Below, in pieces: positions 1 through 9,100 of a stretch of 18,076 nt of DNA (position 1 is the stretch's first letter; each line of letters begins with the position of its first letter). A program made the translations under genes and the position numbers. This DNA comes from Candidatus Brocadiaceae bacterium. Lineage in GTDB: Bacteria > Planctomycetota > Brocadiia > SM23-32. Location: contig PUNP01000336.1 in assembly GCA_003551785.1 (NCBI GenBank), positions 1-18,076 of the forward strand, read 5' to 3'. A model generated the notes under the pieces. That model searched no databases. It was not told where the DNA came from and saw only the letters and a list, made by a program, of their open reading frames with translations.

Positions 1-13
1 CTTGCAGTGTTTT

Positions 14-53
14 AAGCTGTTAAGTTGATAAGCTGTTGAGCTGTTGAGCAACG
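14..53. repeat. Degenerate 8-bp tandem repeat
   Basis: Successive octamers AAGCTGTT, AAGTTGAT, AAGCTGTT, GAGCTGTT and GAGCAACG give a period-8 array of about four units with decaying identity. Read on the other strand it is a GCTCAACA-type repeat. It lies at the very edge of the window, so its full length is unknown. It looks like simple intergenic repeat DNA; no function can be assigned from what is visible. Confidence 0.6.
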
Positions 54-333
54 ACAGATTCTGATGTTTTCAAATGACTTCGAGGTGTATAGCGTAAAAG
101 TTTTTGCTGAGCTTTTTTTCTAAAAAGCCAAGCGGCGTTTGCTTTCTGCGCATCTGCACCACTGGCGACTTGTGAGAAAAGCGGGTTAGGGTAACCCCTT
201 TCATCCGGCAAATGCGCCCCCATATTTTTTTCATTCCACAGTTCCCTATGTGTTGTACATTATTGTATAACATCGTAAGTCGCTGTAATCAAACGCAGTA
301 TAGAGTTTTAATAGGCGGTTGTGGGGGCGGCAT
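54..333. other. Intergenic stretch without a convincing gene
   Basis: No gene is supported here. Two overlapping minus-strand open frames of 67 codons exist (start codons near 223 and 273), but neither shows a recognisable domain, and having two frames open together argues against coding. One short hairpin is visible: GGGTTA (183-188), loop GGG, TAACCC (192-197). The stretch also contains the palindrome at 251-272, listed separately. Confidence 0.5.
251..272. promoter_or_regulatory. Candidate operator palindrome upstream of the GntR/LacI regulator
   Basis: The half-sites TGTTGTACA (251-259) and TGTATAACA (264-272) are inverted copies matching at 8 of 9 positions around a 4-bp spacer. The TTGTAC core resembles the half-site known for AraR, a regulator with the same GntR-HTH plus LacI-like architecture as the gene at 500. 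A 13-bp stretch here (263-275) recurs inverted at 370-382, just after the promoter -10 box, with 12 of 13 matches. Binding by the neighbouring regulator is inferred, not shown. Confidence 0.5.
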
Positions 334-362
334 TTGACTGAAAATATGATTTTGACTATAAT
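334..362 (+). promoter_or_regulatory. Sigma70-type promoter of the GntR/LacI regulator gene
   Basis: A -35 box TTGACT (334-339) and a perfect -10 box TATAAT (357-362) are separated by exactly 17 bp. Transcription would start near 369 and leave a leader of about 130 nt before the ATG at 500. The candidate operators at 251-272 and 364-382 flank it, which is the usual layout for autorepression. Confidence 0.75.
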
Positions 363-363
363 A

Positions 364-382
364 GTATATCGACGTTATACAA
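364..382. promoter_or_regulatory. Candidate operator overlapping the transcription start
   Basis: GTATA (364-368) and TATAC (376-380) form an inverted repeat with a 7-bp spacer immediately downstream of the -10 box. On the minus strand, positions 382-370 read TTGTATAACGTCG. This matches TTGTATAACATCG at 263-275 in 12 of 13 bases. A repressor bound here would block promoter clearance. The two sites are about 110 bp centre to centre, compatible with looping. The assignment is inference from sequence symmetry. Confidence 0.45.
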
Positions 383-403
383 TGCAGGCGAGTTTTCAGT
401 GGA

Positions 404-423
404 ACCGGCGGTATCTCTCCGGT
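404..423. other. Small hairpin in the regulator mRNA leader
   Basis: ACCGG (404-408) and CCGGT (419-423) form a 5-bp stem with a 10-nt loop inside the predicted leader. It is short and has no adjacent T-run, so it is not a canonical terminator. It may have no function. Confidence 0.3.
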
Positions 424-499
424 GCAGGTCAGGGTGTGGTGATTTAGCAGGCGTTTACGGATTATTTATACAGTTAATTGCAGGGAGAGGAGAAATACA

Positions 500-1636
500 A
501 TGGTTGATACAAAAAGTTCAGTTCCGTACCCCGAGCAGATTGCAGAGGACTTGCGCAGGCGTATAGATGATGGTGAATTCAGTTCAGGGCACAGATTGCC
601 GTCCGAGGATAAGCTGGGTGAACGATACGGGGTCAGCAGGATGACGGCCAGGCACGGACTGATAAAGTTGATAAGCGAGGGGGTTGTGGAGCGTGTCGCA
701 GGGAAGGGCACATTTGTGGCTTCGGAACCGGCAAGTGCTAAAGAAAAAGATGCTTTTTTGAGCAGCGGGGTTATGGTATTGGTACCGAACCTCCGCCATT
801 CTTTTTATTACGGCATTATTCGCGGGGTGGAATCGGTGTTGACCGATAACGGATATGAGACTATTCTCAGAAATGCTGAGGAAAGCCATGCAGAAGAGGG
901 GCGATGTCTGCGGCGTCTGCTCGAAGGAAAGTGCAGAGGTCTGGTGCTGGTGGCTGAAAACTATTCCCAGCAGAACCTTCAGCTTTTGAGAGAGGTAGAG
1001 CGACAGATGCCGGTTGCTGTTGTCGATGTTAAGGTGCCCGGGCTGGAGGAGTCTGATCTGGTGGTTTCGGATGATATAAGCGGGGGCTATATGGCCACCA
1101 AACACCTGCTGGAACTCGGGCACAGGAGGATATTGCACGTTTCCGGCCCCGATGACGATTCGAGCGCACGGAACAGGCTCGCGGGGTATAAAAAAGCGCT
1201 TGAAGAGCATGGCGTTGAATATCAGGAAGAGCTGGTTCGCTGGACGAGCTGGCACAGGGATGAGGGCTATTATGAGGCAAAGAAGTTTTTCCTCAACAAC
1301 AGTGATGGAGCTACGGCGGTGTTTGCCTGTAACGACGAGGTTGGTGTTGGGGTGCATCACGCGCTGAGCGAGCTTGATATGAGTGTGCCTGAAGATGTGT
1401 CTATTGTGGGGTATGGTAACATAGATTTGGGGCGATATCTGAGGGTGCCCTTGACGACGGTTGAGCAGTCCGCAGAGAAGATGGGCACCACGGCAACCGA
1501 AAAACTTGTCGGTAAGATTTTAGGGAAGAAAGAGCGGGCAGCGGAGACGGTAACCGTTCCCACCAGGCTGGTTATACGGGATTCATGCGGGATTCGAGAG
1601 ATAAATAAATTAAGCTCAAAAGTTTCGTGCGGGTGA
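500..1636 (+). CDS. GntR/LacI-type transcriptional regulator (AraR-like architecture)
   Basis: A 378-residue sugar-responsive DNA-binding regulator. Residues about 8-74 are a GntR-type winged helix-turn-helix, with the signatures LPSEDKLGERYGVSRMTAR and VAGKGTFVA. Residues about 90-365 are a LacI/periplasmic-binding-protein-like effector domain, with recognisable LELGHRRILHVSG, VFACNDEVGVGV and PEDVSIVGYGNID segments. This combination is that of AraR and of many uncharacterised regulators in Lentisphaerota and Planctomycetota; they normally repress neighbouring carbohydrate genes until a sugar binds. The ATG has a good ribosome site (GAGGAG at 487-492, 7-nt spacing). A strong promoter with flanking palindromes lies upstream, suggesting autoregulation, and the glycan genes downstream are the likely targets. 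The effector sugar cannot be told from sequence. The family call is secure; the targets are inferred. Confidence 0.93.
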   Translation: MVDTKSSVPYPEQIAEDLRRRIDDGEFSSGHRLPSEDKLGERYGVSRMTARHGLIKLISEGVVERVAGKGTFVASEPASAKEKDAFLSSGVMVLVPNLRHSFYYGIIRGVESVLTDNGYETILRNAEESHAEEGRCLRRLLEGKCRGLVLVAENYSQQNLQLLREVERQMPVAVVDVKVPGLEESDLVVSDDISGGYMATKHLLELGHRRILHVSGPDDDSSARNRLAGYKKALEEHGVEYQEELVRWTSWHRDEGYYEAKKFFLNNSDGATAVFACNDEVGVGVHHALSELDMSVPEDVSIVGYGNIDLGRYLRVPLTTVEQSAEKMGTTATEKLVGKILGKKERAAETVTVPTRLVIRDSCGIREINKLSSKVSCG

Positions 1637-1713
1637 TTTTTGATACGGTGAAATTTTGGAATAAAAGGCTGTGAAACTGTTTTTTTTACTTGTTTTGCTT
1701 ATAGGAGGGCGAA
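1637..1713 (+). promoter_or_regulatory. Short intergenic region with strong ribosome binding site
   Basis: Contains a run of eight T (around 1680-1687) without a convincing preceding hairpin, and an AGGAGGG ribosome site five bases before the ATG at 1714. No good promoter was recognised, so transcription may continue from the regulator gene. Confidence 0.4.
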
Positions 1714-1902
1714 ATGATGTGGATGGTTAATAATGTATGTTTTGGTAAAGAATCGCACTGTACATCGGTCCAGTCTGAAGCGTTTAATTTTTTTTCTAAA
1801 GGAGGTAGTTCCATGAGGAAGATGTTCACATTAATAGAGCTGTTGGTTGTTATTACCTTTCCGACTGGTTTGCCGAACATCCCGAAGGAAGGTTCACGCT
1901 GA
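1714..1902 (+). pseudogene. 5' fragment of a type IV prepilin-like gene
   Basis: A 62-codon frame whose useful part begins at the internal ATG at 1813, preceded by an excellent ribosome site (AAAGGAGGT ending near 1807). It reads MRKMFTLIELLVVI, the prepilin cleavage/methylation signature (cleavage before F, glutamate at +5) found in the very numerous pseudopilin-like proteins of Lentisphaerota, Verrucomicrobiota and Planctomycetota. After the isoleucine and one threonine the expected hydrophobic continuation stops. The frame runs 13 more codons through sequence that belongs, in another frame, to a DUF4838 gene, and ends at 1902. The pilin body is therefore missing. The upstream ATG at 1714, also with a ribosome site, would add a 33-residue leader of no recognised kind. 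This is either a real rearrangement or an assembly misjoin at a high-copy motif. Confidence 0.75.
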
Positions 1903-3872
1903 ACAATAATGATTATCCGAACTTTTGCGAATGTGAAAACTGTGCAGCCCTGGATCCTGAGGGTGAAATAGGGCGGACGGGGGGCGACATTTCGACGAGG
2001 TTTTTCACTTATAAAAATGAGGTTGCACGGCAAGTTTGGAAAGATCATCCCGAAGCCGAGATAAACACCCTGGCCTATCAGAATTTCCGGCAACCTCCCT
2101 TGGAAGTAGTCCCGGAGTCAGGGCTTATAGTTACTTTAACGGACCACGGTCGCTGTTTTAGACATTCCCTGAGCGATGAAAATTGCCAGGCGAACAGTTT
2201 TTTCCGCGACATGTATGAGGGATGGGCTGAATTCGACAACAAGCTGAGTAATTTCACATATTATAATACCGGCATGGGCGGCTGGGTCATCAATCGCCCG
2301 GTTGAAAAGGTGGTGGCGGAAGACCTGCGCTACATGCACAGCCTGGACTTCGAACATTGGAACATGCGTGCCGTACCGCCTGACGGCTCATGGGGTTATC
2401 TTAAGAGGAGAGACAGGGACCCTACTCCGAACCGGGAATTCTGGCGTGCCAATATGCATATGTTATGGATACAGGCGAAGCTTGCCTGGGACCCCGATCT
2501 TGATTTCGATGAATTGATGGAGGATTTCAATTCAAAATATTACGGGCCGGCCGGTGAAGCCATGCACCAATTCAGGACTATGAAGCTGAGGCTCTGGGAA
2601 GAAACCGCTGGGCACTTCATGTATGGAACTTCATATACCCTTTACGGAAAAAGCCTGATGGCTCCCGGAGCGCCCGGTGACATGCTTCGACTTCTTGACG
2701 AAGCCGAGGAAGCCGCCGCCGGCAACGAAAAATATCTGCTGAGGGTGGCAAAGGATAGGGAGATTTTCGAGAATACATGGAAGGCCGGGTATTTGGAGTA
2801 CAAGCAGAGGCCGGACGAACCGGTTCATGCTTCAAGGCTTTCGGAGTCGATTAAGGTGGACGGTAACCTTGATGAGAGGGATTGGGTAGAAAGCAGTAGA
2901 ATTACCGGATTCAGGCACGCCGACGGAAGCAGGGCGGAAATCCAGACCTACGTGCGGGTTCTTTTTGATGGAGACAACATTTACCTGGGAATGGAGATGG
3001 AAGAGCCGGAAACCGATCTTCTCAAGATGAGTGCTTCCGGCAGAGACGATTCTCGTATATGGCGGGATGATACTATCGAGATTATGATTGACCCGGAAGG
3101 AGATGGGGCGCGCTATTTTCACTTTGTCGTCAACCCGGCTGGTTCGTTCAGGGATTCAGAAAGGGAAATAGGTATGCCTACCTCAGGTAACCCATCCTTT
3201 GATTCTGGAGCGGAGGTATCCTCGGTCGTGGACTTTGAAGGAAGGTGGATCGTTGAAATGGAAATTCCCGCAGACTCTCTTGGCGGTGAAATAGCCCCGG
3301 GTAGCAGCTGGACTATGAACGTGGTTCGTGTTCGCAGGGCGGGAAAAGAGACTGCTGCTGTCAGCAGCTGGGCAGATGGTCAGGTTCACGAGACCAACAG
3401 TTTCCGGAGAGTGGTTTTCGGAACGGGCCAGAGCGTGATCCGTAACGGTAATCTGGCAGATGTAGTGAAGACACCCGACTGGCAAAGGGAAAGCAGGGGT
3501 GTCAAAAGCGAAAATTTTCTGGCAGGCTGGGGCGTCAACGCCCGGAAGGCCAAGGTGCTGGAAGGTCCTAACAACGTTCTTTTGCTTCGAAGCGGGGTTA
3601 TATTCCAGTATATGGGTCTACCCGATGACGCAGGAAAGTTGACCGGTGAAATAATTGCTTCAGGAGAGGGAGAAATGCATGTCAGGTTCAGAACGTCCTT
3701 TTCGCATCCATTCGAGGAGGAAAATACAACCCGGCTGGAGCCTTTCCAGCTTTCTGAAGAACCCTCTTCTTTCCAATTTATATATGACCTGGAAGAGGGA
3801 GAGCATGGTTATGTGCATATTTCAGCTTCAGATGCATCGGAAATAAGACATGTTAGCTTGATGGCTGAATAA
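1863..3872 (+). pseudogene. 5'-truncated DUF4838 protein with CBM9-like domain
   Basis: The frame is open from 1809 and shows family-like sequence from about 1863 (DWFAEHPEGRF, then the cysteine motif NFCECENC). It continues about 670 codons to the TAA at 3872. The first part resembles the C-terminal half of DUF4838 proteins, which are related to alpha-glucuronidase-type glycan enzymes. From about 2830 to 3420 there is a CBM9-like beta-sandwich (IKVDGNLDERDW; DDTIEIMIDPEGDG; FHFVVNPAGS), followed by a second beta-rich domain. The normal N-terminal portion, including any signal peptide, is absent; prepilin-coding DNA in a different frame sits there instead. The first in-frame start-like codon after the junction is a TTG at 2100, with no good ribosome site. 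The long undisturbed frame suggests the break is recent or an assembly error. A one-base frame correction would fuse it to the prepilin start. Confidence 0.8.
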
Positions 3873-4057
3873 ACCATTTCCATGTAACTGTTTTAAAAGA
3901 TAAGAAAGGTTTCTATATAGGGATGTTTTTAAGTTCTCATTGAACAGGCCGGCATCGCCGCCTGTACAGACTCCGGGAGCTGATGAGTTACGATGATTCA
4001 GTGGAGATAAATATCGGTGGCGTTTCTTTTATACTTTCCGAATAACGGAGAAGCAAA
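3873..4057 (+). promoter_or_regulatory. Intergenic region with hairpin and ribosome site before the GHL6 gene
   Basis: A hairpin is visible: ACAGGC (3944-3949) pairs with GCCTGT (3960-3965), extended by GGC (3951-3953) and GCC (3957-3959) around a bulged C and an ATC loop. No T-run follows on either strand, so it is not a classical terminator. GGAG at 4047-4050 is the ribosome site for the ATG at 4058. No convincing -35/-10 pair was found. Confidence 0.5.
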
Positions 4058-6022
4058 ATGACACGCAGTTTTCCACAGCGAGCTATACATCTCGACTTCC
4101 ATACTATGCCCGGCATCTACGATGTGGGTGCGGAGTTCAATGCCGTTGAGTTTGCGCAGACGCTGAAACAATCCGGCGTGGACTACGTCACGGCCTTTGC
4201 CCGGTGCAACCTCGGTTTCGCTTATTATCCAACGAAAATAGGTATCGTTCACCCAGGTTTGCAAAAAAAAGATATTCTGGGGCCCATGGTTCAGGAATGC
4301 CATCAACAGGGTATAGGAGTTTCAGCATATTTTAATGCCGGGCTGGACCATGAGCATGCATTACTCCACAGGGATTGGTGCAAAGTCAATAAACAAGGGC
4401 AGGTTGCGGAAATGAACAAAATGGGGCACTTCTTTCGCAGGATGTGCCTCAACACAGAATACGGTGACCACCTGCTTTCTATGGTGGAAGAAGTGATGGA
4501 ATTGTATCCTTTCGACGGCATCTTTCTCGATAGTTTCAATCTTGCCGCATGTTACGGTGTGGAATGCCTGGACGGCATGAGTGAACAGGGTATGGACGTT
4601 TTCGATGAGAGACAGGCGGCAGAACATTACTGGCGAGTTGCGCAGAATTTTGCGCGAGAAACGGAAAGGCTGGTAAGGGAAAAGAATGAGGATGCTTATA
4701 TATATTTCAATGGACTGCCGTATGCAGAACAGCCTACTCATGTTGAACTTGAGATTCTTCCCACCGGTGGGTGGGGCTATGACGCTTTCCCCATGGCCGT
4801 CAGGTATGCCCGCACGCTTAACAAACCTTATTTTACCATGACTGGGAGGTTCCATAAATCATGGGGTGACTTTTGCGGGCTGCGACCTAAACATTCACTG
4901 ATGTTTGACCTCTTTAATTCCATTGCTAATGGCGGCACCTGTTCGGTCGGGGATCATATGCACCCGAGAGGCCGTCTTGAAAAAGCGGTGTATGATCTTA
5001 TTGAAGAAGTTTATGCATCGGTAAGACAGATTGAACCCTTCACAAAAGAAGCCGTTGCTGTTACTGAAATGGCTATTCTGGAACCGGAAATTACAAAATA
5101 CCCTTCCCTGCTTCAATCTGATTTTTCTTCGGTTACCGGGGCAGCAAGGATGCTGATAGAACTTAAGTGCCAGTTTGACGTAGTGGATGGTACCGGGGAT
5201 ATTTCAAAATATTCAATATTAGTTCTGCCCGACAGCGTGTGCGTGGACGATGCACTTAAAAACAAATTGCAGGAACATCTGAAAAACGGCGGCAGTATTA
5301 TCAGTTCAGCCTACGCAGGTCTTGAACCTGGCAAAAAGCGGTTCGCGCTTGATCAATACGATATCTCCTTCGACGGTCCTGAAGAACACAACTATTCTTT
5401 TTTTCAGGTTTGTAAGGAATTTTCGAAAGGACTGCCGGATATGCTTACGACCATCTATCAACCAGGCATTGAAATGAAAGCGGGTCGAGAGGCCAAGACG
5501 CTGGCCAGGCTATTCAAGCCGTACTTCAACCTGGGTTCCTGGAACGGGCGCCACGAGAATCTTTATATACCTCCGGAAAAGGATACAGGGCGTGCTGCGC
5601 TGGTTCAGAGCGGCAATATATTTCATTTCAGCTTTCCTGTTTTTAAAGGCTACTTTGATGACGCGGTCGTTGCTTACAAGACACTTGTTAAAAACTGCCT
5701 TCACCGAGTACAGTATCGACCGCTTGTACAGTGCAAGAATCTGCCCTCTTTTGCTCAGGTTACGGTAACGCAAAATAAAAAATGCATGATGGTGCACGTC
5801 CTCTCTTACCTGCCGGAGCTACGAGGAAAGATGCAGGTTATTGAGGAACCGGTTGTTTTGAAAGATGTTTGCGTCGGCTTGAGAACCGACGGGCAGGAAG
5901 TAGAGAGAGTTTTCCTCGCGCCTTCAGGCAAGCAGATCCCGTTTACTGTTGAAGATCATTACGTCAGTGTCAAACTGCCCGAAGTGAACGGCTATCAAAT
6001 GGCCGTCTTTGCAATGCGTTAG
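4058..6022 (+). CDS. GHL6-type glycoside hydrolase (possible GH151-like alpha-L-fucosidase)
   Basis: A 654-residue predicted glycosidase. Residues about 20-330 match my knowledge of the hypothetical glycosyl hydrolase 6 (GHL6) barrel: YPTKIGIVHPGL (57-68), a GIGVSAYFNAGLDHE segment, PFDGIFLDSF (151-160), HVELEILPTGGWGYDAFP (228-245) and SVGDHMHPRG (297-305). Asp158 and Glu230 or Glu232 are candidate catalytic residues. Residues about 380-420 (YSILVLPDSVCVDD, HLKNGGSIISS) look like the GATase-like module of beta-galactosidase trimerisation domains, and the C-terminus is a small beta domain. GHL6 plus trimerisation module is, as I recall, the layout of CAZy GH151, whose characterised members are alpha-L-fucosidases; the substrate here is inference. 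No signal peptide is apparent, suggesting cytoplasmic action on imported sugars. The start is supported by GGAG with 7-nt spacing. Confidence 0.8.
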   Translation: MTRSFPQRAIHLDFHTMPGIYDVGAEFNAVEFAQTLKQSGVDYVTAFARCNLGFAYYPTKIGIVHPGLQKKDILGPMVQECHQQGIGVSAYFNAGLDHEHALLHRDWCKVNKQGQVAEMNKMGHFFRRMCLNTEYGDHLLSMVEEVMELYPFDGIFLDSFNLAACYGVECLDGMSEQGMDVFDERQAAEHYWRVAQNFARETERLVREKNEDAYIYFNGLPYAEQPTHVELEILPTGGWGYDAFPMAVRYARTLNKPYFTMTGRFHKSWGDFCGLRPKHSLMFDLFNSIANGGTCSVGDHMHPRGRLEKAVYDLIEEVYASVRQIEPFTKEAVAVTEMAILEPEITKYPSLLQSDFSSVTGAARMLIELKCQFDVVDGTGDISKYSILVLPDSVCVDDALKNKLQEHLKNGGSIISSAYAGLEPGKKRFALDQYDISFDGPEEHNYSFFQVCKEFSKGLPDMLTTIYQPGIEMKAGREAKTLARLFKPYFNLGSWNGRHENLYIPPEKDTGRAALVQSGNIFHFSFPVFKGYFDDAVVAYKTLVKNCLHRVQYRPLVQCKNLPSFAQVTVTQNKKCMMVHVLSYLPELRGKMQVIEEPVVLKDVCVGLRTDGQEVERVFLAPSGKQIPFTVEDHYVSVKLPEVNGYQMAVFAMR

Positions 6023-6180
6023 CCAAGCCCAGTCGGAATCCAGAAGTGGTGATAAGTGCCAAGTGTCGCACATCCTGCTATTCGTTTTTGTGCATTTACC
6101 CGCATATAAGCCGTTAAAAAAAATTGGTTAGTTAATTTTACAGGAGTCTTTAAGCATTACCAAAGGCGGAGGCTATTCGC
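6023..6180 (+). promoter_or_regulatory. Intergenic region before the 1142-residue protein
   Basis: A/T-rich in its second half, with no clear promoter, hairpin terminator or copy of the regulator's candidate operator. GGAGG at 6168-6172, eight bases before the ATG at 6181, is a strong ribosome site that fixes the downstream start. Confidence 0.5.
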
Positions 6181-9100
6181 ATGTTTAAGTTATTTGTTGA
6201 AACTTTTGAGGTCAAGAAAGATGGTATGCCCGGAGGATGGTTGGTTGAGAAAAATTCTGATTTGCCCTTCAGCGCGGTTGAGTGCGGAGAAGGCCGGATG
6301 AGCCTGCTGTCGCCGGGCAACAAATACATTCCGGTAACTCCGGATGTGGTCGATGCCGAACTGAGAATGACTGTAAGTTTCAATTTTGATATAGCGAGCC
6401 GGTTTGAGCTGATTGTTTCATTCCGTTACGATCTTTCCAGCAGAAGCGGGGAGGCTGTCCGTTTCATCCGCCGCCTTAAAGAGTCCGTTGTCAGCCTGGA
6501 ATACGGAAAAATGGCTGACAACAGATTTGCGATGGAACAGGTTATTTCACATGAAATTCCCGATGACACCCTGAAAAAACCCGTTGAAATACTGATGATG
6601 TTGAACGGGGAAAAACTGGAGCTGGAATTCGCTGGAAACACCGCCGTTTTCAACACAGAACCCGCCCGCGACGGGAAATTTGCTATTAGCCGCGGACAAT
6701 TTTTTGATGTGCTTCATATCCACCGGTTCGAGATACTGACAGAAAAAGAACCCGTTCCGGAAAAGATGCGCAAATTTCCTGTAATGTTGCCGCGTGATCC
6801 GACCCTTTATCCGATTAAGTGCGATGTGAAGCTCAATGATTTCGGCGATTGTATTGAGGCGGAACTGTCCTTAAGCGGAGGCGTCCGGGAGACTCCTGTT
6901 GGAGAGGGTAATTATCACGGGAAGAGAGCTGACTGGCTGACGAATCCCTTCTTTAAAGTGATAACAGCCTGCGGCATGGCTAAATTCATTCTTTACGAAG
7001 GATACATCCTTCTTGTTATCGATGAACTGGCGCCGCCTCATTTTTATGGGGTATGTCATAGCAGGCTAGAATGGCCGCTGCGCCGTACGGTTCGTTTTAT
7101 GGCTCCAGATACGGAATATTGCATGGCGGTGGGAGCGGATAAGTTTTTACACAGCACTATGAAAACCAGGTCGCAGAGTCCGAGCGAAACAATCTTCGAT
7201 TTGAACGGAAATGAGCTTTATTCTGGGATAGGATTAACGGAGAGACCCCAGAAAATCACCTTTCTCAGCCAGCCGGAAAAAGAAATAATCCGTGATCTTC
7301 CCCGGGAAGATCCCAGGTATGATGAAGCGGTGGAATTCGCAAAAAACAATCATTATTTTGTGGATGGCGAGGACATTACGTTCACCGTCAGGGTTGACAG
7401 CGAGAAGGAATTGCCGGAAAACTTTGAAATTACCCTTGAAAACGCTTACCTGGAAAAGCTCTCCACGATCGAGTATAAAAAGAATGTCCGTTCCCTGAAA
7501 ATAGGACCCCGCACCATTTCAACCGTTTCATGTTCCTGTTCTGTTTTAAAAGGGCTGAAGCCTGGAGTTTACCACCTGCGCTGCCGCAGTTTGGATGCAA
7601 GCGTCAGCGCTGTTGAGAATTACTGCGCGTTTGAAGTCATTAGTTGCAAGCCCGAAGCTCCCGCACCCCCGCTTATCTCCGGACTGCCTTATATGTATAC
7701 CTCAAGGACTGAGACACGCGGACTTGAAACAGATGCATTTGACCCGTGGAACGGGAGCAGTGTTGACGAGGGGCACTACATGTCCTGCGCAAATTTTTTG
7801 CCGAAATGCGCGCGCGATAACCGTATAGGGCCTACCGTAAAAGCATATCGGCGGGAGTGGTTTTTATGGCTGGGCTCACGATGCAGCGACAGGCCCGAAA
7901 TAAAGGATAATCTGGATTTGCTGGCTGAAGCCGATTATGTCGATGTTTCGGAAGAGGCGGGGATGAATATTTTGCTAATGCTTCACACGTATACCGGGGA
8001 ATGCCTGGATGATGTAATTGATTTTGCTGGACAACAGGCAGGAAACGCCGGGATGAATATTGAAAAGATCAGGCGAATAAAAGAGGACGGGGGACATCTT
8101 GATGAAGAGAGCTTCAGGATACTTGCCACGGACTATTGGCCTCAGTGGCTGGATTTTGCAAATGAGCGTTTTAATAAAAGATTGAAGGGGTTGCTGGGAA
8201 AACTGCAGGATATAAACCCGAAAATCGAGCTTGCCGGCTATGGTCCTGGGGCAATCTACGCGGCACACTACAAGGGGAAGGAATTTGTCCGTTACAATCG
8301 CGGACGTTCCCTTATGCGTAGGGGTTTCCAGCAGTATGAAGATTATCCCATGGCCTGCCGTTACGGCATAGAGCGGGGGACTTATTATTTGACCTCCTCT
8401 CTCATGGCATTGCCGGACAGCCGCATTTATCCTGAAATTTACACCACCGGCATAGGAGGTTGTCCCGACGGGGCGGTATTTTATGCGCATCCTCCGTTCT
8501 CCAAACGTCTTTCCAATGATCCGCTCCGCATAAAACGCAGGATTTTCGATTATGCTTTTGCTTCCGCCTATTATACGGGAAAGGGGTTTGAGTACTGGCG
8601 TAAACGCGGATTTCAGACCTGTGGTTTTGACAGGCCGCGATACGAGGCCCTGTTGAAAGCCTGGCGCACAGTGCGGGATTATCCGCCCGAAAGGCCGCTT
8701 AAATGCGCGGCTTTTGTTTACAGCGAGGAATCATGGAGGGCAAATTCCAGTCGAACAGTTTTGGAAAAGCATGGGCAGACCATTATTGATGTGCGGAAGA
8801 CTTCCGGGGAAGCTGTGCCGTTCGCATATGAAATGTCGAGAAAACGGCAGGCGCTCGCTGGTTTTCTATTGGATATGGAGAATTTACCCGGACTGAATGA
8901 AAACCAGACAGGGCTGCTTGTTCTGCCTCCGCTATCCGGGGTTTCCCAAAAATATCTTGACGTAATTCGTGGGCTGCACGCTAAAGGAGTCAATTTGCTG
9001 GCCTTTGAGGATGTATCCGGGCTTGAAGATTTGTTTGGAGTAAAGGACAGCGGTGAATTCCGCAGAGTCACCCGGTTAAAGGCCGTCAACAGCTTTCTGG

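Noticed and set aside
20..273. Two overlapping 67-codon minus-strand frames
   Set aside because: They overlap in different frames, have no recognised domain and run into the repeat array; not enough to call a gene.
584..1360. 258-codon minus-strand open frame inside the regulator gene
   Set aside because: It is antisense to a well-supported GntR/LacI gene, has no recognisable domain and no ribosome site, so it is a shadow frame.
1863..1902. Programmed -1 frameshift joining prepilin start and DUF4838 frame
   Set aside because: Both frames are open over 1813-1902, but I see no canonical slippery heptamer or downstream stimulatory structure; truncation or misjoin explains it more simply.
3940..3968. 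TTGAAC-N17-TGTACA as a promoter for the GHL6 gene
   Set aside because: The -10 match is poor and the spacer is filled by a hairpin.
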